Positions 1 to 7,219 of a stretch of DNA of 11,326 nt are shown one piece after another. Positions within the stretch are counted from its first letter, which is position 1, and each line of letters opens with the position of its first letter. Where the stretch lies: positions 1-11,326 of the forward strand of contig CADBTM010000134.1 of the NCBI GenBank assembly GCA_902797555.1, written 5' to 3'. Under the pieces are notes generated by a model, which ran no database searches, was not told the origin of the DNA, and worked only from the letters and a program-made list of their open reading frames with translations. Made by a program: the position numbers and the translations under genes. Origin of the DNA: Oscillospiraceae bacterium. Its GTDB lineage: Bacteria; Bacillota; Clostridia; Oscillospirales; Butyricicoccaceae.

Positions 1-1
1 G

Positions 2-265
2 CGCCAGACCTTCAAGGTGAGCGGCGTGGGCACCATCGCCGGCTGCTATGTGCAGGACGGCAAGATGCAGCGCAACGAAAAGGTGCGCATCGTCCGCGAC
101 AGCATCGTCATCCACGAGGGCGACCTCTCCAGCCTCAAGCGCTTTAAGGATGACGCCAAGGAAGTGGCCTCCGGCTTTGAATGCGGCATGAGCTTTGAAA
201 AGTTCAACGATGTCAAGATCGGCGACATCGTCGAGGCCTTCGTCATGGAGGAAGTCAAGCGGTAA
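2..265 (+). CDS. infB: Translation initiation factor IF-2, C-terminal end (5' partial)
   Basis: This is the last 87 residues of IF-2, the GTPase that brings initiator fMet-tRNA to the 30S subunit and promotes subunit joining. The reading frame is open from base 2, so the gene starts upstream of the window. The visible part matches the C-terminal beta-barrel domain that binds fMet-tRNA. It has the family pattern of a VGTIAGCYV strand, then basic RNEKVRIVRD, then the LKRFKDDAKEV segment, then a GFECGMSF turn and a final GDIVEAFVMEEV strand. The GTPase domain is off the edge. The TAA stop is followed after about 10 bases by a terminator-like hairpin, and rbfA lies next, as in most Firmicutes. 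The family identification is secure. The total length cannot be judged. Confidence 0.95.
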   Translation, partial: RQTFKVSGVGTIAGCYVQDGKMQRNEKVRIVRDSIVIHEGDLSSLKRFKDDAKEVASGFECGMSFEKFNDVKIGDIVEAFVMEEVKR

Positions 266-275
266 ACCCATCCAA

Positions 276-310
276 CGAAGCGGAAAACGCCGTTTTCCGC
301 TTCGCTTTTT
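276..310 (+). terminator. Intrinsic terminator or attenuator between infB and rbfA
   Basis: A perfect 13-bp inverted repeat (276-288 paired with 292-304, loop GCC) is followed by CTTTTT. The shape is that of a rho-independent terminator. It sits inside what is normally a continuous operon, and no good promoter is visible between it and rbfA. It may therefore end only part of the transcripts, or act as an RNA-processing or stabilising hairpin. Confidence 0.75.
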
Positions 311-331
311 ATCAAGCAAGGAGAAGTAACT

Positions 332-721
332 ATGCCTTATAATTCCAACCGCGTAGAGCGGATCAGCGAGGAGGTCACCCGGGAGCTGGCGCAGCTTTTG
401 CGCGACGTCAAGGATCCCCGCGTGTCCCAGACCATGCTTTCGGTCGTGCGCTGCGAGGTCACCAACGACATGCGCTGGTGCAAGGTCTATCTCAGCGCGC
501 TGGGGGAGTACGACAAAAAGTCCCTCAAGCAGGGGCTGAAGTCCTGCTCGGGATTTCTCCGGCGGGAGCTGGCGCAGCGCCTGCGCCTGCGCTATACCCC
601 CGAGCTGGTGTTCGTCATGGACGAATCCATCGCCCACGGCGCCCACATCGCCGAGGTGCTCAGCCATCTGGATATCCCCCAGGATGAGGAGGTCGAACAA
701 GATGAGTCTTCCCATCACTGA
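332..721 (+). CDS. rbfA: 30S ribosome-binding factor RbfA
   Basis: RbfA binds immature 30S subunits and helps process and fold the 5' end of 16S rRNA; it is also needed for growth in the cold. The 129-residue product has the usual length and KH-like fold signature. It opens with a RVERISEEVTRELAQLL helix, followed by the DPR motif (residues 28-30), a VTNDMRWCKVYLS strand region, and the characteristic LRLRYTPELVFVMDES segment (about 85-99) with the family's small-residue turn. The acidic, His-ending tail after residue 117 looks unstructured. An AAGGAG ribosome binding site at 318-323 lies 8 bases before the ATG. The 3' end overlaps the start of nrnA by 20 bases, which suggests translational coupling. 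The gene lies directly after infB and its terminator-like hairpin. Confidence 0.95.
   Translation: MPYNSNRVERISEEVTRELAQLLRDVKDPRVSQTMLSVVRCEVTNDMRWCKVYLSALGEYDKKSLKQGLKSCSGFLRRELAQRLRLRYTPELVFVMDESIAHGAHIAEVLSHLDIPQDEEVEQDESSHH
686..692 (+). promoter_or_regulatory. Ribosome binding site that fixes the nrnA start
   Basis: GAGGAGG lies inside the 3' end of rbfA, 9 bases upstream of ATG 702. It falls after the first bases of the alternative upstream ATG (684), so it supports the shorter NrnA protein. Confidence 0.75.
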
Positions 722-1667
722 GCGCCGCGCCGCCGCGCTGCTGAGCCGGTCGGAGCGCATCCTCATCCTCACCCATCGCCGTCCCGACGGCGACACCATC
801 GGCTCGGCCGCCGCTTTGTGCCGCGGCTTGCGGCAGGTGGGCAAGCAGGCCGCCATCCTCCCCAACGAGGACATCACCCCCCGGCTGGGCTTTTTGCTGG
901 AGGGGCTGCTGGCCGACGAGGGCTTTTCCCCCGACGAGATCTGCGCCGTGGACATCGCCGACACCTCTCTGCTGACGCCCGGGGCAAAGCTTTATGAAGA
1001 TCGCATCGACCTCTGTCTCGATCACCACCCCTCCAACGTGGGCTATGCCGACCAGCTTTGTCTGGCGCCCAAGGCCGCCGCGGCGGGCGAGGTGGTCTAC
1101 CACGTTCTGCTGGAGCTGGGCGTCCGGATCGATCTGCCCATGTGGGAGGCCCTTTATATCGCCGTCGCCACCGACACGGGCTGCTTCAAGTTTTCCAACA
1201 CCACTCCCCTCGCCCACCAGATCGCCGCAAAGGCCATCGCTGCCGGGGTGGATTTTCACCGGCACAATCACACCTTCTTTGAGGCCAAAAGCAAAAACCG
1301 CTTTCTCATCGAGCGCAAGATGTTTGACAAGATGCTCTTTTCCGACGACGGGCGCATCGCCTGCTCGTGGCTGGACCGTCCGTGGCTCGACAGCATCGGC
1401 GCCACCGACGACGATCTGGACAATCTCTCCACCCTGACCATGGCGCTGGAGGGCGTGGACTGCGGCATCATCCTCACCCAGAACAAAAAGGATCCTGCCT
1501 ACAAGGTGTCGGTCCGCACCCACAAGCCTGCCGACGCAAGCCGCATCTGTCAGGGCTTTGGCGGCGGCGGTCATCCCCGCGCCGCGGGCTGCACGGTGGA
1601 GGGCGCGCCCGAAGACGCCATGCGCACGCTGATGGAGGCCGCGGCAAAGGAGCTCGCCGCATGCTGA
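702..1667 (+). CDS. nrnA: DHH-family bifunctional oligoribonuclease / pAp phosphatase NrnA
   Basis: NrnA-type enzymes degrade 2-5 nt RNA fragments and dephosphorylate 3'-phosphoadenosine 5'-phosphate (pAp) using Mn2+ in the cytoplasm. The 321-residue product is of normal length. The N-terminal DHH domain shows THRRPDGD (H25, D29, D31), D84 in VDIADTS, the DHH triad at 107-109 followed by PSN, and D158 in ATDTG, which together make the two-metal site. The DHHA1 substrate-binding domain ends with the glycine-rich GGGGHPRAAG motif (287-296). A start at 684 is also in frame, but I chose ATG 702 because GAGGAGG at 686-692 sits 9 bases before it, while 684 has no such site. The gene overlaps rbfA by 20 bases and truB by 7 bases. 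Experimental activity of this copy on each substrate cannot be read from sequence. Confidence 0.93.
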   Translation: MSLPITERRAAALLSRSERILILTHRRPDGDTIGSAAALCRGLRQVGKQAAILPNEDITPRLGFLLEGLLADEGFSPDEICAVDIADTSLLTPGAKLYEDRIDLCLDHHPSNVGYADQLCLAPKAAAAGEVVYHVLLELGVRIDLPMWEALYIAVATDTGCFKFSNTTPLAHQIAAKAIAAGVDFHRHNHTFFEAKSKNRFLIERKMFDKMLFSDDGRIACSWLDRPWLDSIGATDDDLDNLSTLTMALEGVDCGIILTQNKKDPAYKVSVRTHKPADASRICQGFGGGGHPRAAGCTVEGAPEDAMRTLMEAAAKELAAC

Positions 1668-2587
1668 ACGGCATCCTCATCGTGGACAAGCCTCAGAGCT
1701 TCACCTCCCACGACGCGGTGGCAAAGCTGCGGGGCATCCTCCGGCAAAAAAAGATCGGACATGCGGGCACCCTCGACCCCATGGCCACCGGCGTTCTGGT
1801 GGTGCTGTTGGGCAACGCCACCCGCGCCTCCGACCACGCCTCCGGTCAGGACAAGGAATATCGCGCCCGGCTGCGGCTGGGCGTCACCACCGACACCCAG
1901 GATATCACCGGCACGGTGCTCACCCGTCTGCCGGTCACGGTGGGTCAGGCCGACCTGATGGCGGCGATTTCCTCCTTCACCGGCGAGATCGACCAGCTCC
2001 CGCCCATGTATTCCGCCCTTTCGGTGGGCGGACGACGGCTGTACGATCTGGCCCGCAAGGGGGTGGACGTCCCCCGTCAGACCCGCACCATCGACATCTC
2101 CGCGCTGGAGCTTTTGCCCCCCCTGCCCGACACCGGCGAAAACGAGCACGAGCTGCGTGTGGTGTGCTCCAAGGGCACCTACGTCCGCACCCTGTGCCAC
2201 GATCTGGGACAGGCGCTGGGCTGCGGCGGCTGTATGGCCGCCCTGCGGCGGGTGCGCAGCGGGCAGTTTTCCCTCGCTGACGCCCTGACGCTGGAGCAGG
2301 TGACCGCCCTGCGGGACGAAGGGACGCTGGAAGCCCATATCCATCCCACCGACGCGGTCTTTTCCGACCTGCCCGCCGTCACCCTCAACGAGGCGGGCGC
2401 CCTCCGCGCCTCCCACGGCGCCTTTCTCACCGCGGAGATGCTGTCCGCCGGCACGCTGCCCCCGCCGGGAGAGCGGTGCAGGGTCTACGCGCCCTCGGGC
2501 GACTTTGTCCAGATCGGCGAGACCGGCACGCTGGACCGGGGAGGACAGGCCATCTTCTGCAAGATCAATATGGAACGTAAGGACTGA
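1661..2587 (+). CDS. truB: tRNA pseudouridine(55) synthase TruB
   Basis: TruB converts U55 in the T loop of tRNAs to pseudouridine and also acts as a tRNA folding chaperone. The 308-residue protein begins NGILIVDKPQSFTSHDAV, typical of bacterial TruB. The catalytic aspartate is D39 in GHAGTLDPMATG. Other family motifs are KEYRARLRLG with Y67, PPMYSALSVGGRRLYDLAR (114-132), CSKGTYVRTLCHDLG (169-183) and LRRVRSGQF (195-203). The region after about residue 235 corresponds to the PUA-like RNA-binding tail. The true start is ATG 1661, although the frame stays open far upstream. An AAAGGAG site at 1646-1652 lies 8 bases before this ATG, and the start overlaps the nrnA stop (ATGCTGA). It is followed 5 bases later by ribF, so it is part of the same translational run. 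Confidence 0.96.
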   Translation: MLNGILIVDKPQSFTSHDAVAKLRGILRQKKIGHAGTLDPMATGVLVVLLGNATRASDHASGQDKEYRARLRLGVTTDTQDITGTVLTRLPVTVGQADLMAAISSFTGEIDQLPPMYSALSVGGRRLYDLARKGVDVPRQTRTIDISALELLPPLPDTGENEHELRVVCSKGTYVRTLCHDLGQALGCGGCMAALRRVRSGQFSLADALTLEQVTALRDEGTLEAHIHPTDAVFSDLPAVTLNEAGALRASHGAFLTAEMLSAGTLPPPGERCRVYAPSGDFVQIGETGTLDRGGQAIFCKINMERKD

Positions 2588-2592
2588 AACCT

Positions 2593-3465
2593 ATGGAACA
2601 AAAACGGGTGATCGCCCTCGGCTTTTTCGACGGAGTCCACCGGGGACATCAGGCCATTTTACATACAGCCGCCTCCCTTGCGGCGGAAAAGGGCATGGAG
2701 CCCGCCGCCGTCACCTTCGAGCGGCATCCCCGCGCCTATGTGCTGGGGCGCGCCCCCGACATGATCAACAGCTTTCCCCGGCGGTGCGCCCTGCTGCAGC
2801 AAAACGGCGCCAGACTGGTGATCGCCCTGCCCTTTGACCGGCAGATGGCCGAGACCTCTCCCGCCGACTTTGCCGAAATGCTGGGCGAGCGCTATCGCGC
2901 CGCCGTGGTGGTGTGCGGGGAAAACTTCCGTTTCGGAAAAAACGCCTCCGGCAAGCCGGAGGATCTGCGCCGCTTCGGTCTGGAGACCCATGTGGTGCCC
3001 CCGGTGCGCTACGGCGGACGGGTGGTGTCCTCCACCTATATCCGGGAATGTGTCCGGGAGGGCAAGGTGGGTCTGGCAAAACGGCTTTTGGGTCGTCCCT
3101 TCTTTCTGGAAGGTCCCATCGTGGGCGGCTTTCAGCTGGGACGGACGCTGGGCTATCCCACCATCAACATCCCTCTGGAGGACGGCATCCTGCTGCCCAA
3201 GCGGGGCGTCTACGCCTCTCAGGTGGAGATCGACGGCAAGCTGTGGCAGGCCGTCACCAACGTGGGCACACGACCCACCTTTTCCGACGCCGATATCGTC
3301 AGTGTGGAAAGCCACCTGCTCAACTTTACGGGCGACGTCTACGGCGAGGAGGCGCAGGTGCGGTTTTTGAAATTCCTCCGTCCCGAGCGCAGCTTTTCCG
3401 GGGGCGACGCCCTCAAGGCGCAGATCGAAAAGGACATCCTGCAATCACTGGACTATCACCGATAA
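2593..3465 (+). CDS. ribF: Bifunctional riboflavin kinase / FAD synthetase RibF
   Basis: RibF phosphorylates riboflavin to FMN and adenylates FMN to FAD. The 290-residue product has both modules at normal length. The N-terminal nucleotidyltransferase domain shows GFFDGVHRGH (10-19), TFERHP (41-46), the CGENFRFG segment (108-115) and SSTYIR (146-151). The C-terminal riboflavin kinase domain shows GRTLGYPTIN (183-192; the family usually reads PTAN or PTIN here), KRGVYAS, VGTRPTF (224-230) and VESHLLNFTGDVYG with the catalytic-position glutamate E239. A TAAGGA ribosome binding site covers 2578-2583, overlapping the end of truB, and only 5 bases separate the two genes. The truB-ribF pairing is widespread in bacteria. 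Nothing in the protein looks damaged. Confidence 0.96.
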   Translation: MEQKRVIALGFFDGVHRGHQAILHTAASLAAEKGMEPAAVTFERHPRAYVLGRAPDMINSFPRRCALLQQNGARLVIALPFDRQMAETSPADFAEMLGERYRAAVVVCGENFRFGKNASGKPEDLRRFGLETHVVPPVRYGGRVVSSTYIRECVREGKVGLAKRLLGRPFFLEGPIVGGFQLGRTLGYPTINIPLEDGILLPKRGVYASQVEIDGKLWQAVTNVGTRPTFSDADIVSVESHLLNFTGDVYGEEAQVRFLKFLRPERSFSGGDALKAQIEKDILQSLDYHR

Positions 3466-3475
3466 AGGAGCTATC

Positions 3476-4987
3476 ATGGGCAACGCGATCAAAAATCTGT
3501 GGGCAAGCCTGCAAATCTTTTTCAGCAACTTCAACGCCCGCTACGGGCGGGTGTTCAACTGGGTGCTGATCGTTCTCGTGGCGGGCATTCTGCTCTATCT
3601 GTTCGTCCGCTCGGCGCTGGCCGGACGGCGGGGACGGAAGAGCCTTTCTCCCCTGCGCACCCGCACGGCCGATCGCGCCGTCACCGAGCACGCCGCCGAG
3701 ACCCTTGCCGCCGCCCTCCGCTGTCCCACCATCACGGGCAGAGAGGAAGAGATGCTGGCGGTGGGGCGCGTTTTGCGGGAAAATTATCCCCGGGCGGCCA
3801 GGGCGCTGGACTGGGCGACCCTCCCCGGCGGCAGCATCCTGCTGCGGTGGCAGGGGGACGACCCCTCCCAAAAGCCGGTGCTTTTCTGCGCCCATCTGGA
3901 CGTGGTGCCCGGCGGCGAGGGCTGGACGGTGTGCGAGCCCTTTGACGGCGTCCGTCAGGACGGCCGCATCTACGGCCGGGGCGCCACCGACTGCAAGGGG
4001 GTCATCATCGCCCAGATGGAGGCCATCGAAGGCCTGCTGGAACAGGGCTTTCGCCCCAAGCGGGACATTTACTTTGCCTATGGCTGCGACGAGGAGACCG
4101 GCGGCGAGGTGGGCGCCCGCGCCATCGCCAGCCGCATGGAGCAGATGGGGCTCAATTTTGATCTGGTGATGGACGAGGGAGGCTTTATCCGGGAGACCGC
4201 CCTCAGCCACGGCGGCAGCTATACCGCCGCCTATATCGGCATGGGCGAAAAGCGCCGCTGCGAATATCGCCTCACCGCCACCTGTCCCGGCGGCCATTCC
4301 AGCCAGCCGGGCAAAAAGACCGTGCTGGTGGTGCTCAGCGAGGCCATCTGCCGCATCGATGCCGCCCAGCCCCGCCATCGGATGATCCCCATCGTCCGGC
4401 GGCATCTGGAGGCCGCCATGTCCACCTACCCCTATCACAAGCGGATGGTGGCCGCCAATTCCCTGCTGCTCAAGCTGATCGGCGGGCGGGTGTTCCGGGA
4501 TGATCCCTATGTGTCCGCCCTCATCCGCTCCACCGTGGTGCCCACCCGTGTGGACGGCGGCTTTACCGCCGACCATGTGCTTCCCTCCACCGCCACCGCC
4601 CTGCTCAACGCCCGTCTGCTCCCCGGGGACAAGCCGGAAACCGTGCTGGACGAGCTGCGCAGCCTGCTGGCCGATCTGCCTGTGCAGGTGGAGCTGGTCA
4701 CCGAGGGCGAGGAGAGCTTTATCACCTCGGAGGATCAGCCCATGTACGGTCAGCTTTGCCGCGTGCTGGAGGAGCTGTATCCCCGGCTGCAGCTGGTGCC
4801 CACGCTGGTCACCGGCGCGGAGGACGCCCGGCACTATTCCAACCTGAGCGACTGCATCCTGCGCTTCTCCCCCCTGACCCTCGGCCCCCGGGGCGGCGGC
4901 AGCGACCACGGCGGCAACGAGTTTTTGTCCGAGCAATCCCTCGGCCTTGCGGCTGAGTTTTACCAGGCCTTCTTCAAAAAGCTATGA
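3476..4987 (+). CDS. Membrane-anchored M20-family metallopeptidase
   Basis: This is a di-zinc M20/M28-clan hydrolase of 503 residues that probably cleaves a small peptide or N-acyl amino acid. The substrate is not evident. Residues 28-48 form one hydrophobic segment followed by an arginine-rich stretch (RRGRK), which predicts an N-terminal anchor; the positive residues after the helix favour an N-out orientation with a cytoplasmic catalytic domain, but this is uncertain. Catalytic motifs are intact: CAHLDVVPGG (H140, D142), GRGATDCKG (D172), DEETGG (E206 base and E207), MDEGG (D233) and SDHGGNE (H478). A dimerisation-lid motif CPGGHSSQPGKK contains H274. The layout resembles the PM20D1/CPS1 carboxypeptidase-like branch. 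AAAGGAG at 3464-3470 overlaps the ribF stop, and the stop overlaps the next gene as ATGA. A membrane M20 enzyme is an unusual follower of ribF. Confidence 0.88.
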   Translation: MGNAIKNLWASLQIFFSNFNARYGRVFNWVLIVLVAGILLYLFVRSALAGRRGRKSLSPLRTRTADRAVTEHAAETLAAALRCPTITGREEEMLAVGRVLRENYPRAARALDWATLPGGSILLRWQGDDPSQKPVLFCAHLDVVPGGEGWTVCEPFDGVRQDGRIYGRGATDCKGVIIAQMEAIEGLLEQGFRPKRDIYFAYGCDEETGGEVGARAIASRMEQMGLNFDLVMDEGGFIRETALSHGGSYTAAYIGMGEKRRCEYRLTATCPGGHSSQPGKKTVLVVLSEAICRIDAAQPRHRMIPIVRRHLEAAMSTYPYHKRMVAANSLLLKLIGGRVFRDDPYVSALIRSTVVPTRVDGGFTADHVLPSTATALLNARLLPGDKPETVLDELRSLLADLPVQVELVTEGEESFITSEDQPMYGQLCRVLEELYPRLQLVPTLVTGAEDARHYSNLSDCILRFSPLTLGPRGGGSDHGGNEFLSEQSLGLAAEFYQAFFKKL

Positions 4988-5886
4988 GTTCCCAATACAG
5001 TACCTTCGGCAGGCGGCTCCCCCTCGCCCTTTGCGGCGTTTTGGCAGCAGCCTGCCTGCTGTTTACAGGGCTGTTCCTGCACCACGCGGGCTATGTTTTC
5101 CCATGGGAGACCCCGGCGCCCGTCCTCGCTGAGGACGAGGGGCTGCGGGTGCACATGCTGGACGTGGGACAGGGCTTGTGCATGCTGCTCACCTGCAACG
5201 GCCGCGCCGCCCTTATTGACACGGGCACGGCCGACAGCGCGGAGCATGTGCTGTCCTATCTCCGCCAGACCGGAGTGAAGGAGCTGGACTATCTCTTTCT
5301 CACCCATCCCCATCTGGATCACGCGGGCGGAGGGGAGGCGGTGTGCGCCGCCTTTCCCGTTGCCTGTGTGGTCACCCCCGACTGTGCAGAAAGCCGGGCG
5401 ATCTTTTCCCTGCCGGAGGGCTGGGGATACGGTCTGCCCGTCCTGTGGGCGGAGCAGGGGCAGACCTATGCCGTGGGCGGCACGGCGATCACCGTGCTCC
5501 ATCCCCGGGCAAGCACCCCCGCGGACGATCTGAACGTCCTGTCCATGGTGCTGCTTGCCGAGTTTGAGGGGGCGCGGCTGCTGTTCACCGGCGATATCCC
5601 CGCCGAGGTGGAGCGCAGCCTGATCCCCCTGGGCTATCTGCAGGTGCTGCAGGTGTCCCATCACGGGAGCGCCTCCTCCACCTGCGCCGCACTGCTGGAG
5701 GACACCACCCCCGATTTTGCCCTCATCTCCTGCGGAAAAAACAACGATTACGGTCATCCCCATCAAACCGTTCTGCAGCGTCTCCGCGAGGTGGACGCCC
5801 AGACCTATCGCACCGACACCGACGGCGATCTGGTGGTGTCGGTCATCGAAGGCCGGGTGCGCGTCGCTCCCGCCGTCCAAAAATAG
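4984..5886 (+). CDS. Stand-alone ComEC-type metallo-beta-lactamase-fold hydrolase
   Basis: The 300-residue protein has an N-terminal hydrophobic segment (about 12-32, ending near HHAGYVFPW) that should be a signal anchor or signal peptide. A metallo-beta-lactamase-fold domain of the type found at the C terminus of the DNA-uptake channel ComEC follows. Visible motifs are VHMLDVGQG (56-64), ALIDTG (76-81), THPHLDHAGG (H108, H110, D112, H113), LLFTGD with D204, VSHHGS (H226, H227) and YGHPH (256-260). There is no channel domain, so it is not ComEC itself. Stand-alone relatives are annotated as ComEC/Rec2-related hydrolases, and a nuclease or phosphodiesterase role outside the membrane is possible. 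The ATG overlaps the peptidase stop and no Shine-Dalgarno sequence is visible before it, so translation probably depends on coupling. The family call is firm and the function open. Confidence 0.87.
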   Translation: MSSQYSTFGRRLPLALCGVLAAACLLFTGLFLHHAGYVFPWETPAPVLAEDEGLRVHMLDVGQGLCMLLTCNGRAALIDTGTADSAEHVLSYLRQTGVKELDYLFLTHPHLDHAGGGEAVCAAFPVACVVTPDCAESRAIFSLPEGWGYGLPVLWAEQGQTYAVGGTAITVLHPRASTPADDLNVLSMVLLAEFEGARLLFTGDIPAEVERSLIPLGYLQVLQVSHHGSASSTCAALLEDTTPDFALISCGKNNDYGHPHQTVLQRLREVDAQTYRTDTDGDLVVSVIEGRVRVAPAVQK

Positions 5887-5916
5887 CAGCCCCAATCGGA
5901 AAGGAGGCCTTTTCCC

Positions 5917-7149
5917 ATGGTGAAAAAAGCCGTCAAAAAGCCCGCAGGCTGGCTCTATGTGCCCCTGCGCGCCCTGAGCACGCTGGTGTGCAAGGTGATC
6001 TTTCGCCTGCGCGTCACCGGCGCGGACGCCATCCCCGGGGAAGGGCCTTTGCTGGTGCTGTCCTCCCATCAGGGAATGATCGATTTTCTGGTGCTGCTGG
6101 CCGCCTTTCCCCGGCGGAGGATCCATTTTGTGGCCACCGAGCGCCAGTTCCGCAATCCAAAGCTCCATTGGGCGTACAAGCGGCTGGGCCTCATCCCAAA
6201 GATCCAGTTCCGCACCGACCCCCGGTGCACCATGGGCATCCTGCGGGTGCTGCGGGCAGGGGGCACGGTGGGCATTTTTCCCGCGGGGCAGACCTCCATG
6301 TGCGGCGTCCCCACAGGCATCGACCCGGTGATCGCCCATCTGATAAAGCGCACCGGTGTCTCGGTGTGCACGGTAAGTCTGCGGGGCTGCTTTTTCACCT
6401 TCCCCCGGTTTGCAAAATGGTTTACCCGGGGCAAAACCGAGGCCAACGTGGAGCTCACCTTCTCCCCCGACCGGCTGGACGCCCTCTCCGAGGATGAGAT
6501 CTACCGCGCCCTGTGTGCCCGGCTGGACTTTGACGAATTTGCGTGGCAAGCCGCCTCCGGCGCCCGCTTCCCCGGAAAAAAGCGTGCGGAGGGCTATGAC
6601 AAGGTGCTCTTCCGCTGCCCCGTCTGCGGGGAAAAGGGCACCCTCCGGGCGCAGGGCAACGGCATCCGCTGCCTCTCCTGCGGCGCCGCGGGCACGGTGG
6701 AGGAGGATATGCGCATCACCTCCGAAGGGAGCAAGCCTCTGCCCTCTACCCTGAAGGACTGGTTCCTCCAGCAGGAGCGCGCCCTCACTTGCGCGCTGCG
6801 GGATCCCGCCTTCCGTCTGACGGCGCGGGTGCGGTGCCAGCTCTTCGAGCCCGACAGCTTTACCTGGCGGGATGCCGGCGAGGGCATCCTTTCTCTCAGC
6901 CGGGACACGCTGCGCTATGACGGCACCTTTGCCGGCGAGCCCGCCGCCCTGGCGCTTTCCAACCGGAACCTCACCGGCTGTACCGGCGCCCCGGGCGAGT
7001 TTATCGAGCTGTACTACGAGGGGCAGGGGCTGCTGCGCTATCGCCCCGCAGACCAAAAAGACGGCTGGATCCTCTCCGCTATCAAGACCGGCCAGGAGGC
7101 TCTGCACCGGATGTGGAAAGATGCCGCTTTTCCCCAAGGATGTTCTTGA
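5917..7149 (+). CDS. PlsC-like acyltransferase with zinc ribbon and novel C-terminal region
   Basis: Residues 1-200 look like a lysophospholipid/1-acylglycerol-3-phosphate acyltransferase (PlsC family), which transfers acyl chains in membrane lipid synthesis. A hydrophobic, basic N-terminus is followed by the catalytic HX4D box (H51, D56, SSHQGMIDF) and a VATERQFRNP block. Motif III, classically FPEGTRS, reads FPAGQTS at 121-127, so the usual glutamate and arginine are missing. After residue 225 there is a four-cysteine zinc ribbon (CPVC 234-237, CLSC 252-255). A C-terminal region of about 150 residues that I do not recognise follows; it has beta-rich character with LSLSRDTLRYDGTF. At 410 residues it is far longer than the usual 200-250. 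AAAGGAGG at 5900-5907 lies 9 bases before the ATG. It sits 30 bases after the ComEC-type gene. A lipid acyltransferase is the best guess, with the substrate unknown. Confidence 0.82.
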   Translation: MVKKAVKKPAGWLYVPLRALSTLVCKVIFRLRVTGADAIPGEGPLLVLSSHQGMIDFLVLLAAFPRRRIHFVATERQFRNPKLHWAYKRLGLIPKIQFRTDPRCTMGILRVLRAGGTVGIFPAGQTSMCGVPTGIDPVIAHLIKRTGVSVCTVSLRGCFFTFPRFAKWFTRGKTEANVELTFSPDRLDALSEDEIYRALCARLDFDEFAWQAASGARFPGKKRAEGYDKVLFRCPVCGEKGTLRAQGNGIRCLSCGAAGTVEEDMRITSEGSKPLPSTLKDWFLQQERALTCALRDPAFRLTARVRCQLFEPDSFTWRDAGEGILSLSRDTLRYDGTFAGEPAALALSNRNLTGCTGAPGEFIELYYEGQGLLRYRPADQKDGWILSAIKTGQEALHRMWKDAAFPQGCS

Positions 7150-7174
7150 CTACAGCGGGAAAAAAGCATAAAAT
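7146..7174 (+). promoter_or_regulatory. Sigma-A-type promoter for the mgtE unit
   Basis: TTGACT (7146-7151), a 17-base spacer and TAAAAT (7169-7174) match the vegetative consensus at 10 of 12 positions with ideal spacing. The -35 box contains the TGA stop (7147-7149) of the acyltransferase gene. Transcription would start near 7181 and read the small ORF and mgtE. The local AT-rich stretch stands out from the GC-rich surroundings. Confidence 0.72.
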
Positions 7175-7219
7175 GAAACGGTAGACTTTTATTTTTTATC
7201 ACAAAGAGAGGTGAACACA

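Noticed and set aside
684..701. Upstream ATG for nrnA adding six residues
   Set aside because: The ribosome binding site GAGGAGG lies after this ATG and is correctly placed for ATG 702.
3413..4936. Minus-strand open frame of 507 codons opposite the M20 peptidase
   Set aside because: It is an antisense shadow; the plus strand encodes all the M20 metal ligands in order.
4960..7137. Long minus-strand open frame of 725 codons opposite the ComEC-type and acyltransferase genes
   Set aside because: It is an antisense shadow of GC-rich codon use on the plus strand. The protein is rich in Gly, His, Ala and Gln with no domain, and the plus-strand genes carry clear motifs.
7155..7200. Terminator for the upstream operon formed by the A-rich and T-rich stretches
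   Set aside because: The possible pairing is only A-T, imperfect, and has a long loop. The A-rich arm is better explained as the spacer and -10 region of the mgtE promoter.
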